Notes under the pieces: generated by a model
Told to the model about the DNA's origin: nothing
Database searches by the model: none
The model's input: the letters and a program-made list of their open reading frames with translations, nothing else
Shown: positions 1 through 8,630 of the stretch, piece after piece
Numbering within the stretch: position 1 is the first letter of the stretch
Layout: every line of letters begins with the position of its first letter
Position numbers and translations under genes: made by a program
Assembly (NCBI RefSeq): GCF_002013465.1
Contig: NZ_MAFC01000004.1
Location: 208,176 to 272,175 of the forward strand
Source of the DNA: Mycobacterium sp. D16R12
GTDB lineage: Bacteria > Actinomycetota > Actinomycetes > Mycobacteriales > Mycobacteriaceae
Direction: 5' to 3'
DNA length: 64,000 nucleotides

Positions 1-791
1 CCGCGCTCATCGACCACAAAGCACCGGTCGGCGTCGCCATCGAAGGCCAGCCCGATGTCGGCCCCTTCGGAAAGGACGAAGGCCTGTAGATCGCGCAGGT
101 TCTCGGGATCGAGCGGATTGGCCTCGTGGTTGGGAAAATTGCCGTCCAACTCGAAGTACAACGGCGCGAGCGCTATCGACGAAATCGCACCCAACACCTC
201 CGGTGTGGTGTGCCCGGCCATACCGTTTCCTGCATCTACTGCCACCCGAAGCGGGCGCGCCCCACTCAACTGAACCAGTGACCGCAGGAACTCGCCGTAC
301 TCGGCGAGGACATCGCGCTCGGAGACGGTCCCCGCCGGACCGTCATGCGCCGGCACGCCGTTGATCAGCTCATCGCTGATGATGGACAGGCCGGTGTCCT
401 TGCCCACAGGCTTGGCACCCGCGCGGCATAGTTTGATTCCGTTGTAGGCGGCCGGATTGTGACTGGCAGTGAACATCGCCCCCGGGCAGTCCAACAACCC
501 CGAAGCGAAATACAGCTGGTCGGTGGATGCGAGCCCGATCAGCACGACATCGACACCCTGTGCGGTAACACCCTCGGTGAACGCCTGCGCCAGCGCCGGC
601 GACGAGTCCCGCATGTCGCGACCGACCACGATCCGCAGCGGCGCAGCCTCGTCCGCCCGCTCGGCTTTGACCAGCCGCGCGAACGAGGAACCCACGTCGA
701 ACACAAAGGACTCGTCGATCTGCTCACCCAGGAGGCCACGGACGTCGTACGCCTTGATGATTGCGTGGACAGCGTCGACGGACCGGGCCAT
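1..791 (-). CDS. pmmA: Phosphomannomutase / phosphoglucomutase, N-terminal part
   Basis: Interconverts mannose-6-phosphate and mannose-1-phosphate in the cytoplasm, feeding GDP-mannose for mannosylated envelope lipids and lipoglycans. The visible 263 residues begin MARSVDAVHAIIKAYDVRG. They contain the phosphoserine loop TASHNP (residues 108-113, catalytic Ser110) and the metal-binding loop DGDADR (251-256), both diagnostic of the alpha-D-phosphohexomutase family. The gene runs off the left edge of the window, so the C-terminal half is not seen. The ATG at 791 is preceded by AGGAG about 11 bases upstream. In M. tuberculosis the equivalent gene (pmmA, also called manB) sits in the same position relative to whiB2. 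The downstream user of its product, manC, lies at 5601-6728. Confidence 0.93.
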   Translation of the reverse strand, partial: MARSVDAVHAIIKAYDVRGLLGEQIDESFVFDVGSSFARLVKAERADEAAPLRIVVGRDMRDSSPALAQAFTEGVTAQGVDVVLIGLASTDQLYFASGLLDCPGAMFTASHNPAAYNGIKLCRAGAKPVGKDTGLSIISDELINGVPAHDGPAGTVSERDVLAEYGEFLRSLVQLSGARPLRVAVDAGNGMAGHTTPEVLGAISSIALAPLYFELDGNFPNHEANPLDPENLRDLQAFVLSEGADIGLAFDGDADRCFVVDER

Positions 792-935
792 GACGAGAGT
801 GCTCCTATTGATCTATCGAGAAAGGGGGACGTTAGGTGTCGCTGGCCAGCCTAGTGGTCGGCGACTATCCAACGTGAACGTCCGGCGAGAGGCTACAGAA
901 TGTCATCAGGCCGAGCCGAAAGTACCTGATCAGAG

Positions 936-1403
936 TTACTCGGCTGGATCAGGCAGAACTCGCAGATGCCCACGGCGCCGCCCGACCGGAGCCGGATGCA
1001 CGGGCCTGGGGGCAGCCGAGGTGGCCCGCGATCCCATATCGAGTGCCGGCTCGCTGAATCCAGCCGCCGCCACCCGGACACCGGCAGGTTCCCGCACCGC
1101 GTCGGCCAGGGCAACCAGGTCGTCGTCCTCGGGATTCGATGGCAAGGGACCGTTGTACCGGACGAGCTCCCACCCACGGGGCGCGGTGATCCGGCTCGCG
1201 TGCTGCGCGCACAGATCCCACGAATGCGGCTCGCTGGACGTGGCCAGCGGCCCGACCACGGCCGTCGAGTCCGCGTAGACGAATGTCAACGTCGCCACGG
1301 CGGGACTCGGGCACCCGGGCCGACAGCAACGACGGGGGGCTCTCACAAACGTTGAGGCTAGCGTGCGCAAACACGTTCCGACCCGCAGACACGCGCTGTG
1401 CAC
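936..1403 (-). CDS. DUF3499 family protein (Rv3258c-like)
   Basis: A 155-residue protein of unknown function. The core has a cysteine-rich N-terminal motif (RRCCRPGCPSPAVATLTF), then SEPHSWDLCAQHASRITAPRGWELVR, an acidic DDDLVALADAVRE stretch, and a C-terminal GRRRGHLRVLPDP tail. The CC-x3-C plus C-x2-H spacing could bind a metal, which is inference. It is conserved between pmmA and whiB2 in mycobacteria and is transcribed toward pmmA, 144 bases away. The GTG at 1403 has a GGAGGG Shine-Dalgarno about 10 bases upstream. A GTG at 1346 would start just before the conserved core and is the alternative, since the first 20 residues look unconserved. Confidence 0.8.
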   Translation of the reverse strand: MHSACLRVGTCLRTLASTFVRAPRRCCRPGCPSPAVATLTFVYADSTAVVGPLATSSEPHSWDLCAQHASRITAPRGWELVRYNGPLPSNPEDDDLVALADAVREPAGVRVAAAGFSEPALDMGSRATSAAPRPVHPAPVGRRRGHLRVLPDPAE

Positions 1404-1498
1404 CGACCGAGACCCTCCGGTGATCGGGCAGAGACCCGGGGGTGACCGGGTCGTTGTTATTCGTCAGCCACAGGAGCCACACCGTTACCATTTCTCGT

Positions 1499-1999
1499 AT
1501 GTCACGTGACGGACGGCGCGGTGGCTCGGCTGGCGGGTCGAGCTCGCAGGGCTCTCGACGGGGGCGCGATTTCCGCGGCCCCCTCCTACCGCCGACCGTT
1601 CCCGGCTGGCGCTCACGCGCCGAGCGTTTCGATATGGCAGTCCTGGAGGCCTACGAGCCGATCGAGCGGGCGTGGCAGTCACGACTGGAGGGTCTGGATG
1701 TCGCGGTCGATGAGATTCCACGCATCCAGCCCAAGGATCCAGAGTCGGTGCAGTGGCCGCCGGAGGTCATCGCGGACGGACCGATCCCGCTGGCAAGGCT
1801 GATTCCTGCTGGTGTGGACACCCGGGGTAACACCACCCGGGCGCGAATTGTCCTATTCCGCAAGCCGATTGAATTACGCGCGAAGAAATCTGGAGATTTG
1901 TCGGATCTCCTGCACGATCTACTGGTCGCGCAGGTGGCCACCCACTTGGGGGTGGAACCGTCGGTGATCGACCCATCCATCACCGACGAGGGCGATTAA
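1499..1999 (+). CDS. Zincin-like metallopeptidase family protein (Rv3259-like)
   Basis: A 166-residue protein starting MSRDGRRGGSAGGSSS, with a basic Gly/Ser-rich N-terminus and then a conserved core (GPLLPPTVPGWRSRAERFDM, DEIPRI, ARLIPAGVD, ARIVLFRKPIE). The family is annotated as minimal zincin-like metallopeptidases. Here the expected HExxH region reads LLHDLLVAQVATHLG, so the canonical zinc motif is absent and peptidase activity is doubtful. It is divergent from the DUF3499 gene and convergent with whiB2, with 29 bases between stop codons. An upstream in-frame GTG at 1442 is possible but lies closer to the divergent promoter. I chose the ATG at 1499, which has no strong ribosome binding site and could be read from a near-leaderless transcript. 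Confidence 0.78.
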   Translation: MSRDGRRGGSAGGSSSQGSRRGRDFRGPLLPPTVPGWRSRAERFDMAVLEAYEPIERAWQSRLEGLDVAVDEIPRIQPKDPESVQWPPEVIADGPIPLARLIPAGVDTRGNTTRARIVLFRKPIELRAKKSGDLSDLLHDLLVAQVATHLGVEPSVIDPSITDEGD

Positions 2000-2031
2000 C
2001 CCGCCCTGGTCGAGCACAGAGCGCGGGGTTA
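1997..2031. terminator. Possible bidirectional hairpin between convergent stop codons
   Basis: TAACCCGC at 1997-2004 can pair with GCGGGGTTA at 2023-2031, with one bulged G and a 18-base loop. The arms include the stop codons of both convergent genes (Rv3259-like and whiB2). Mycobacterial terminators often lack a U-tract. Function is inferred from position and symmetry only. Confidence 0.35.
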
Positions 2032-2385
2032 GATGATGCCCCGCTTCAGGCGACGACGCTCGCGCTCGGACAACCCACCCCAGATGCCGAACCGCTCGTC
2101 GTTGGCCAGCGCGGACTCAAGGCACTCGTCCTTGACCTCGCAGCCCTGGCAGATGCGCTTGGCCTCGCGAGTCGACCCACCCTTCTCAGGGAAGAACGCC
2201 TCGGGATCGGTCTGTGCGCACAGTGCCTTCTCTTGCCACTGATCGTCAGCTACACCGATCAGCGCATCAAAATCGTTCTGCACCAACGTCAGATGCGGAC
2301 GTGCGGGCGGTAAGCCCGTCGCACCCGTGCCAACGCCGGAACTCAGCTCGTCGTGTACGCCAAATTCATTGCGCCCGAACAGCAT
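2029..2385 (-). CDS. whiB2: WhiB-family iron-sulfur transcriptional regulator WhiB2
   Basis: A 118-residue WhiB-like protein, the mycobacterial orthologue of Streptomyces WhiD, known to be essential for septation and cell division. The four cluster-ligating cysteines are C56, C79, C82 and C88 (C-x22-C-x2-C-x5-C). GIWGG (100-104), the sigma-factor-contact turn, is followed by the basic DNA-binding tail SERERRRLKRGII. From ALCAQTDPEAFFPEKGG onward it is nearly invariant in mycobacteria. The first 45 residues are longer and more variable than in the 89-residue M. tuberculosis protein. The ATG at 2385 has a near-perfect AGGAGG seven bases upstream, supporting the long form. It is divergent from fbiA. 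Confidence 0.95.
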   Translation of the reverse strand: MLFGRNEFGVHDELSSGVGTGATGLPPARPHLTLVQNDFDALIGVADDQWQEKALCAQTDPEAFFPEKGGSTREAKRICQGCEVKDECLESALANDERFGIWGGLSERERRRLKRGII

Positions 2386-2476
2386 CGTCCCGCCTCCTCA
2401 CTGTTCCTCTTGCATCCCAATACAGCTCGTAATGCCCGGTTTTGTGCCACATCTTCATTTTTTCGGCCATTCCCAT

Positions 2477-2492
2477 TCGAACATGTGATCGA
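2477..2492. promoter_or_regulatory. LexA-box-like palindrome in the whiB2-fbiA intergenic region
   Basis: The sequence TCGAACATGTGATCGA differs at one base from the mycobacterial SOS box consensus TCGAAC-N4-GTTCGA. It sits inside a slightly longer inverted repeat (ATTCGA at 2475-2480, TCGAAT at 2489-2494). It lies about 90 bases upstream of the whiB2 start and 180 bases upstream of fbiA. The remainder of the 288-base intergenic region (2386-2673) holds no gene I can support. Confidence 0.4.
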
Positions 2493-2673
2493 ATCCCAGT
2501 CTGCGCCTGTAACTTCCAAACTCAGCCCGAGGAATGACACTGGTGTGATTACACACGTGTTCGCTGCCGGGGTCAAGCGAAGGACGAAAATTCATACCAT
2601 CTACGACCGACAAAATCGGCGTGGCGCCCTCGTGGCGTGTCGCATCATTGCCGGCGCACTAGTCTGGGTCAGC

Positions 2674-3642
2674 GTGAAACTCACCGTCCTCGTCGGCGGC
2701 GTCGGCGGAGCGCGCTTCCTGCTCGGCGTCCAGCGCTTGCTCGGATCAGACTCCAGCAAGCATCAGATAAACGCCATCGTGAACATTGGCGACGACGCCT
2801 GGATGCACGGTGTCAGGATCTGCCCTGACCTGGACACCTGCATGTACACCCTGGGCGGAGGGGTCGACCCGGAGCGGGGCTGGGGACACCGCGGCGAGAC
2901 CTGGAACGCCATGGAGGAGCTAGCGGCCTACGGCGCCCAGCCCGACTGGTTCTCGCTCGGTGACAGGGACCTGGCCACTCACCTGATACGCAGCCAAATG
3001 CTGCGAGCCGGTTACCCGCTATCAGCGGTCACCGAAGCGTTATGCAATCGATGGCAGCCCGGAGTCCGGCTGTTACCCGCCAGCGACGACCGCTGCGAGA
3101 CCCACGTGGTGATCACCGACCCCGCCGACGGAGAGCAGCGCGCCATCCACTTCCAACAGTGGTGGGTACAGCACCGCGCACAGGTCCCCACGCACAGCTT
3201 CGCGTTCGTCGGCGCGGACGAGGCAAAGGCCGGCCCCGGTGTTGCCGAGGCCATCGGCGAGGCCGATGTCGTCTTGCTGGCTCCGTCCAATCCGGTGGTG
3301 AGCATCGGGGCGGTCCTGGCAGTCGGCGGAGTTCGCGGGGCCCTCCGCACAACCCCCGCTCCGGTCATCGGGTACTCGCCGATCGTGTCCGGCAAGCCGC
3401 TCCGCGGAATGGCCGACGAATGTTTGCGCGTGATCGGTGTCGAGGTGAGCTCGCAAGGTGTCGGGGAACACTTCGGCGCCCGTTCACAGACCGGCATCCT
3501 GGATGGCTGGCTGGTCGACGAGGGTGACGCCGCTCACATTGCGGGAGTTCAGGTACGGTCGGTGCCGCTGCTCATGACCGACCCGGACGCGACGGCGGCG
3601 ATGGTGCGTGCGGGACTTGACCTGGCCGGAGTTAACCTATGA
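2674..3642 (+). CDS. fbiA: FbiA, 2-phospho-lactate/enolpyruvyl transferase of F420 synthesis
   Basis: A 322-residue CofD/FbiA family enzyme. It transfers the phospho-enolpyruvyl (or phospholactyl) moiety from its guanylylated donor onto the deazaflavin Fo to give (dehydro-)F420-0. The N-terminal motif [17 protein letters not shown] and the [27 protein letters not shown] block are family signatures for the Fo and GDP sites. The start is the GTG at 2674, directly before that motif. The reading frame stays open far upstream but that part has no conserved content. It overlaps fbiB by ATGA (3639-3642), indicating translational coupling in one F420 operon. Confidence 0.95.
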   Translation: MKLTVLVGGVGGARFLLGVQRLLGSDSSKHQINAIVNIGDDAWMHGVRICPDLDTCMYTLGGGVDPERGWGHRGETWNAMEELAAYGAQPDWFSLGDRDLATHLIRSQMLRAGYPLSAVTEALCNRWQPGVRLLPASDDRCETHVVITDPADGEQRAIHFQQWWVQHRAQVPTHSFAFVGADEAKAGPGVAEAIGEADVVLLAPSNPVVSIGAVLAVGGVRGALRTTPAPVIGYSPIVSGKPLRGMADECLRVIGVEVSSQGVGEHFGARSQTGILDGWLVDEGDAAHIAGVQVRSVPLLMTDPDATAAMVRAGLDLAGVNL

Positions 3643-5015
3643 CCTCACCTGCGGATTCCCCTGCACCCGAACATGGTTCAGCGGCTCCGGTAGAGATCCT
3701 ACCCGTTCCGGGACTGCCGGAATTCCGCCCTGGCGACGACGTCGCCGGGGCCATCGCCGAGGCGGCGCCGTGGGTTCGCGACGGCGATGTGATCGTGATC
3801 ACAAGCAAGATCGTTTCCAAGGCAGAGGGCCGAATCGTGGCCGCGCCCACCGACCCCGAGGCACGAGACAGCTTACGGCGCAAGCTGATCGACTCCGAGT
3901 CTGTCCGCGTGCTGGCCCGCAAGGGCAAGACACTGATTACCGAGAACCTCATCGGCATCGTGCAGGCCGCCGCCGGAATCGACGCATCCAATGTGGACAC
4001 CGCCGAACTCGTGCTGCTGCCCGTTGACCCCGATGCCAGCGCTGCGGCAGTGCGCGCCGCACTGTCACGTCAACTGGGCGTGAACGTAGCGGTGGTGATC
4101 ACCGACACCATGGGCCGGGCCTGGCGCAACGGCCAGACCGATGCGGCCATCGGCTCTTCCGGCATCTCCGTCCTCTACGGCTACGCCGGTGCAAAAGACA
4201 AGCACGGCAATGAGCTTCAGGTGACGGAGGTGGCCATCGCCGATGAAATCGCAGCCGCCGCCGACCTTGTCAAGGGCAAGCTCACCGACGTGCCGGTCGC
4301 GGTGGTGCGCGGCCTGTCCGTATCCGATGACGGCAGTGTGGCCCGGGATCTCCAGCGCTCGGGCCCGGACGACTTGTTCTGGCTCGGCACCGCAGAGGCC
4401 TTGGAGCAGGGGCGCCGCGATGCGGTCCTGGTGCGCCGCTCGATCCGGCAATTCGCCGACATCGCAGTCGATCCCGACCTGCTACGCGAAGCCATCGGCG
4501 AGGCGCTCACCGCGCCCGCGCCGCATCACACCCACCCGGTGCGATTCGTGTGGGTGCGGGATCTGACGAGACGACGCGCACTGCTGGACGCCATGAAGCA
4601 GGCGTGGACCGTCGACCTCAGCGAGGACGGCCGCACCCCCGAGTCGGTGCAGAAGCGGGTGGCACGCGGACAGATCCTCTATGACGCACCGGAGGTGGTG
4701 ATCCCATTCCTGGTGCCCGACGGCGCACATGACTATCCCGACGAGCGCCGGAATGCGGCGGAACGCACCATGTTCACCGTTGCCGTCGGCGCCGCGGTGC
4801 AGGCACTCCTGGTGGCATTGGCCGCACGAGGTGTGGGGAGCTGCTGGATCGGGTCTACCATCTTCGCCGGGGACGTAGTGCGCGGACAGCTCGAATTGGA
4901 CACCTCATGGGAGCCGATGGGCGCCATCGCGATTGGGTATCCCGATGGTTACCCCGAAGAGGGATTGACACCACGCACTGCTCTGCCTGCCGACCAGATG
5001 CTGGTGGAACTGTGA
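3639..5015 (+). CDS. fbiB: FbiB, F420-0:gamma-glutamyl ligase with C-terminal reductase domain
   Basis: A 458-residue two-domain protein. The N-terminal half (about 1-245) is CofE-like and adds the polyglutamate tail to F420-0. It shows [40 protein letters not shown] and [14 protein letters not shown]. The C-terminal half (about 260-458) is a nitroreductase-fold FMN domain ([31 protein letters not shown] end) that reduces dehydro-F420-0. This fusion is typical of mycobacterial FbiB. It starts at the ATG overlapping the fbiA stop and ends overlapping the next gene's GTG. Confidence 0.95.
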   Translation: MTSPADSPAPEHGSAAPVEILPVPGLPEFRPGDDVAGAIAEAAPWVRDGDVIVITSKIVSKAEGRIVAAPTDPEARDSLRRKLIDSESVRVLARKGKTLITENLIGIVQAAAGIDASNVDTAELVLLPVDPDASAAAVRAALSRQLGVNVAVVITDTMGRAWRNGQTDAAIGSSGISVLYGYAGAKDKHGNELQVTEVAIADEIAAAADLVKGKLTDVPVAVVRGLSVSDDGSVARDLQRSGPDDLFWLGTAEALEQGRRDAVLVRRSIRQFADIAVDPDLLREAIGEALTAPAPHHTHPVRFVWVRDLTRRRALLDAMKQAWTVDLSEDGRTPESVQKRVARGQILYDAPEVVIPFLVPDGAHDYPDERRNAAERTMFTVAVGAAVQALLVALAARGVGSCWIGSTIFAGDVVRGQLELDTSWEPMGAIAIGYPDGYPEEGLTPRTALPADQMLVEL

Positions 5016-5554
5016 CCGGACTGCGCGAGTCTGCCGTCGAGCTGCTCTCGTCGTGGAAGGCTCCCGATGCGGAGCAGGACAGCCTCCGGCATTCCGTATT
5101 GGCTTTCCTCGACGCCAACCCGGACGCCTGCCGTCGCCGCAGTGCCGCCGGCCATATCACCGCCTCGGCGCTGGTGGTCAATCACGACGGATCGCAGGCG
5201 CTACTGACCCTGCATCCGCGCGTCGGTAAGTGGCTGCAGCTAGGCGGCCACTGCGAAGAGGAAGACTCCACCATCCAGGACGCCGCCCTGCGTGAGGCCA
5301 CCGAGGAGTCGGGGATCGCGAATCTCACCCTGGCATCGAATCTTCTTGGAATACACGTACATCCGATTACGTGCTCACTGGGCGTGCCGACACGCCATCT
5401 TGATCTGCAGTTCTTGGCGCATGCACCCAAGGGCGCACAGATCACCGTCAGCGACGAATCACTCGACCTGCGCTGGTGGCCCATCGATCAGATTCCGGAT
5501 GAAGACCACTCGGTCGTCGTGTTGGCGCAACGGGCGCGGGCACGTCTGCGCTGA
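5012..5554 (+). CDS. NUDIX hydrolase linked to fbiAB
   Basis: A 180-residue NUDIX-fold protein. The Nudix-like box is at about residues 71-95 ([25 protein letters not shown] in two parts: [10 protein letters not shown] and [12 protein letters not shown]). It keeps the RExxxEE catalytic helix, with the first glycine position replaced by His as in many actinobacterial relatives. Substrate is unknown. The GTG at 5012 overlaps the fbiB stop (GTGA), so it is almost certainly co-translated with the F420 genes and may sanitise a nucleotide by-product or intermediate, which is inference. In M. tuberculosis this position is occupied by a different gene (a DNA methylase, from memory). It is convergent with manC. 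Confidence 0.88.
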   Translation: MTGLRESAVELLSSWKAPDAEQDSLRHSVLAFLDANPDACRRRSAAGHITASALVVNHDGSQALLTLHPRVGKWLQLGGHCEEEDSTIQDAALREATEESGIANLTLASNLLGIHVHPITCSLGVPTRHLDLQFLAHAPKGAQITVSDESLDLRWWPIDQIPDEDHSVVVLAQRARARLR

Positions 5555-5600
5555 GCACGACCAGAGCTTGGCGAAGTCGCGCCGACCTGCGGCCGGGCGC

Positions 5601-6728
5601 CTAGACGTCCGACGAGTACCTGATACCACCGTCGGGAATGGTGATTCCTGGCCACACCCGGGCACCGCGCAGCAGCTCGCACCGCGCGCCGATGTCGGCA
5701 CCATCACCGATCACGCCGTCGCGCACCAATGCCCGCGGACCGATGCGAGCGCCGAACCCGATGATGGAGCGTTCCACCACAGCACCCGCTTCGATGCGCG
5801 CACCGTCGAAGATGACCGCACCGTCAAGCCTTGCCCCCGGGCCGATTTCGGCTCCCCGGCCCACCACGGTGCCACCGATGACGAGCGCGCCCGGCGCCAC
5901 CGAGGCGCCGTCGTGCACCAGCGCCTCACCCGGATGTTCGGGTATCGCCGGTGACGGCGCGATGCCGCGCACCAGGTCCGCCGAGCCACGCACGAAGTCT
6001 TCGGGCGTTCCCATGTCGCGCCAATAGCTCGTGTCCACGTATCCGCACACCTTGGCGCCACTGCTCAGCAGCCCCGGAAAGACCTCTCGCTCAACCGAGA
6101 CCGGCCGACCAGCGGGGATCTGTTCGATCAGCTCACGCCGGAACACGTAACACCCGGCGTTGATCTGATCGGTGGGCGGATCCTCTGTCTTCTCCAGAAA
6201 CGCGGTGACACGACCATCGGAATCGGTAGGCACACAACCGAACGCGCGCGGGTCGCCAACGCGCACCAGGTGCAGTGTCAGGTCGGCTTGAGTCTGCTCA
6301 TGATGCGCGAGCAGATCTTTCAGATCCAGACCGGACAACACATCACCGTTGAAAACGAGGGCGGTGTCGTGCCGCAGATGCTGCAACACATTCCGGATGG
6401 CCCCGCCGGTACCCAGCGGCTCTGTTTCTGTGACATACGTGATCGACAGGCCCAGCTTGGATCCGTCGCCGAACTCCGACTCGAAGACCTCGGCCTTGTA
6501 GGACGTTCCGAGCACCACATGGTCGATGCCGGCCGCCGCTACCCGCGACAACACATGTGTCAGGAACGGGAAGCCGGCGATTGGCAGCATCGGCTTGGGC
6601 GCCGAGAGGGTCAGCGGGCGCAGCCGGGTGCCCTGCCCTCCCACCAGGATGACGGCATCGGCTTTCACGGTGCCCGATTCAACCACGATGCCCGATTCAG
6701 CACTGCCAGATACAACACTCTCAGGCAT
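5601..6728 (-). CDS. manC: GDP-mannose pyrophosphorylase (mannose-1-phosphate guanylyltransferase)
   Basis: A 375-residue nucleotidyltransferase making GDP-mannose from mannose-1-phosphate and GTP. It carries the signature VGGQGTRLRPLTLSAPKPM near residue 27, the FNGDVLSG metal site, and KTEDPPTDQINAGCYVF. The C-terminal third is a left-handed beta-helix of hexapeptide repeats (VIGGTVVGRGAEIGPGARL and following). It is the homologue of Rv3264c, named manB in M. tuberculosis listings. The ATG at 6728 overlaps the wbbL stop region by 8 bases and has AAGGAG seven bases upstream. An in-frame ATG six bases further upstream is less well placed. The frame extends upstream inside wbbL without conserved content. 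Confidence 0.93.
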   Translation of the reverse strand: MPESVVSGSAESGIVVESGTVKADAVILVGGQGTRLRPLTLSAPKPMLPIAGFPFLTHVLSRVAAAGIDHVVLGTSYKAEVFESEFGDGSKLGLSITYVTETEPLGTGGAIRNVLQHLRHDTALVFNGDVLSGLDLKDLLAHHEQTQADLTLHLVRVGDPRAFGCVPTDSDGRVTAFLEKTEDPPTDQINAGCYVFRRELIEQIPAGRPVSVEREVFPGLLSSGAKVCGYVDTSYWRDMGTPEDFVRGSADLVRGIAPSPAIPEHPGEALVHDGASVAPGALVIGGTVVGRGAEIGPGARLDGAVIFDGARIEAGAVVERSIIGFGARIGPRALVRDGVIGDGADIGARCELLRGARVWPGITIPDGGIRYSSDV

Positions 6729-7647
6729 TCCCATCTCCTTGCTTGTCCCGGCGCCGATTGGCGCGGACCGCCGCGCGCACCACGATCGCAGATCGAGCCG
6801 CCAGCGCGCTCCGAATGCTCCAGCGCAACGGCGCCTGCCACCAGTGCGGGTGCCGGTCGGATTGATAGATGTAGACGCTGTCGTGATGAGCGGTGAGGCT
6901 GCGTGCGGGGTCACGTCCGGCCGCATGGCCTTTCGCATGCACAACCTCCGCGCTGGGCGCGTACACGTTCTGCCAGCCCGCACGCGCGAGCCGGTCCCCG
7001 AGATCGACGTCCTCCATGTACATGAAGTAGCGCGTATCGAATCCGCCGATGGCATCGAAGGCCTTACGCCGAAGCAGCAGGCACGACCCCGAGAGCCATC
7101 CGACGACGCGCTCTGACGGTTCCATCCGGTCCTGGCGGTATGCCGCGGTCCACGGATTGGTGGGCCATACCGATCCCAGCAGCGCATGAAGCGCACCCCC
7201 CGAGAGGCTCGGCACCACGCGCGCCGAGGGATACACCGAGCCGTCGGGTTCACGAATCAGCGGACCCAGCGCACCCGCCGCGGGCCAGCGCTGCGCCACC
7301 TCAAGTAGCGCATCGATGCTTCCCGGACCCCACTGCACATCGGGGTTCGCGATCACGATCCACTCGGCGTCGGGATCGACCTGCGCTACTCCCAGGTTGG
7401 CGGCCTTCCCATAGCCGACATTGCCCCCGGTGCGCAGCAGTTCCACATCGGGCTCTTCAGCGGCCGCTTCGGGCACTCCATCGGTGGAGCCGTTGTCGGC
7501 GAGGATCAACCGCACGGGGCGATCGGTGGCATGGCGCAGCGTGCGCAGGAAGCGGTCGAGGTGCTCGCCGGGCGAATACGTCACCGTCACCACGGCGAGC
7601 TGCTCGGGTAACACCGACGAGCCACTCGGGCGAAGGGGATCAGGCAC
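6721..7647 (-). CDS. wbbL: Rhamnosyltransferase WbbL (galactan linker)
   Basis: A 308-residue GT2-family transferase. It adds L-rhamnose from dTDP-rhamnose to GlcNAc-diphospho-decaprenol, completing the linker that joins arabinogalactan to peptidoglycan. Key features are VVTVTYSPGEHLDRFL at the N-terminus, ADNGSTDG, the GNVGYGKAANLG block, IVIANPDV, and the acceptor-side YFMYMEDVDLGDRLARAGW. The C-terminus is a basic membrane-proximal helix (RANRRRDKQ). The start is a GTG at 7647 with only a weak ribosome binding site. The order rmlD-wbbL-manC on one strand forms a cell-wall sugar operon, with 21 bases to rmlD and overlapping ends with manC. Confidence 0.93.
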   Translation of the reverse strand: MPDPLRPSGSSVLPEQLAVVTVTYSPGEHLDRFLRTLRHATDRPVRLILADNGSTDGVPEAAAEEPDVELLRTGGNVGYGKAANLGVAQVDPDAEWIVIANPDVQWGPGSIDALLEVAQRWPAAGALGPLIREPDGSVYPSARVVPSLSGGALHALLGSVWPTNPWTAAYRQDRMEPSERVVGWLSGSCLLLRRKAFDAIGGFDTRYFMYMEDVDLGDRLARAGWQNVYAPSAEVVHAKGHAAGRDPARSLTAHHDSVYIYQSDRHPHWWQAPLRWSIRSALAARSAIVVRAAVRANRRRDKQGDGNA

Positions 7648-7668
7648 GGTGCTTGAGGGTACCCACCC

Positions 7669-8517
7669 CTAGTTTGTGGCCAGCGCCTCAGCCAGCGCGT
7701 CCCGCCATGGGCGCAGCGGCGCCAGACCCGCGTCGGCCCAATGATCGCTGTCCAGCGCCGTGTACACCGGCCGGGGCGCGGCGCTCGGAAAATCGACGGA
7801 CAGGCAGGGCTGCAATCGCGAGGTATCCGCCCCGACCAGCTCGAACACGGCCTTCGCCCAGTCGAACCGGTTGACCACACCGCCGCCGGCCGCATGCAGG
7901 ATCGGAGCCTGCACGTCGGAGGCCGCCAGGTCCAACAGCGCCTCGGCGAGGTCTGAGGCGTACGTCGGGGACCCGGTCTGATCCGTCACCACCCGCACCG
8001 GTCCGTCCCCGGCCGCCAATCGCCTCATGACGGCCACGAAATCGCCGGTGATTCCGGTGTAGACCCACGCCGTACGCACCACCTGGGCTGTCGGCAAGAC
8101 ATCGTGAACGGCCCGTTCTCCGGCGACCTTGGTGCGTGCATAGACACCGGCCGGAGCCGTCGCGTCACCCGGGCGGTAGGGGCGTGGGCCGGCGTCACCG
8201 AACTCGCCGCTGAACACGTAGTCGGTGGAGATATGGATCAATCTGGCGCCAACCTCACGACATGCCCGGGCCACCCGCTGGGGCCCTTCGGCGTTAACCG
8301 CGTAGGCCCTGGCCTCGTCGTTTTCGGCGGCATCCACAGCCGTGTACGCCGCACAATTGATGACGGTGTCCCCCGCAGCAACCGCACCTTCAGGCACGCC
8401 ATCGCGGGTAATATCCCAGTCAGCCGAGTTCAGGGGACGAATCGGGAGATCGCGAAGCGCGGCGCGAGCAATGAGATGGGTGCCAAGCTGGCCACCCGCT
8501 CCGGTGATAACAAGCAC
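7669..8517 (-). CDS. rmlD: dTDP-4-dehydrorhamnose reductase
   Basis: A 282-residue extended SDR that makes dTDP-L-rhamnose, the donor for WbbL. The Rossmann motif GAGGQLG lies at the extreme N-terminus, and the catalytic STDYVFSG followed by YARTKVAGE gives the Ser/Thr-Tyr-x3-Lys set. WVYTG and DQTGSPTYASDLAEALL are RmlD signatures. The frame is open upstream, but the conserved domain begins at LVITGAGGQLG, so I place the start at the GTG at 8517. There is no obvious Shine-Dalgarno, so a leaderless or longer form is possible. It is divergent from lcp1 with about 113 bases between starts. Confidence 0.92.
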   Translation of the reverse strand: MLVITGAGGQLGTHLIARAALRDLPIRPLNSADWDITRDGVPEGAVAAGDTVINCAAYTAVDAAENDEARAYAVNAEGPQRVARACREVGARLIHISTDYVFSGEFGDAGPRPYRPGDATAPAGVYARTKVAGERAVHDVLPTAQVVRTAWVYTGITGDFVAVMRRLAAGDGPVRVVTDQTGSPTYASDLAEALLDLAASDVQAPILHAAGGGVVNRFDWAKAVFELVGADTSRLQPCLSVDFPSAAPRPVYTALDSDHWADAGLAPLRPWRDALAEALATN

Positions 8518-8630
8518 ACCGAGAGTCTGGCACGCCGACTTCGCCTCCGAGGGATGTGCGTCGCCCCGACGTAGCCTTGACGAGGCTTGAGACTCGTTGC
8601 CCGGCGAACGCCCGGCCCGGAAAGAAACGG

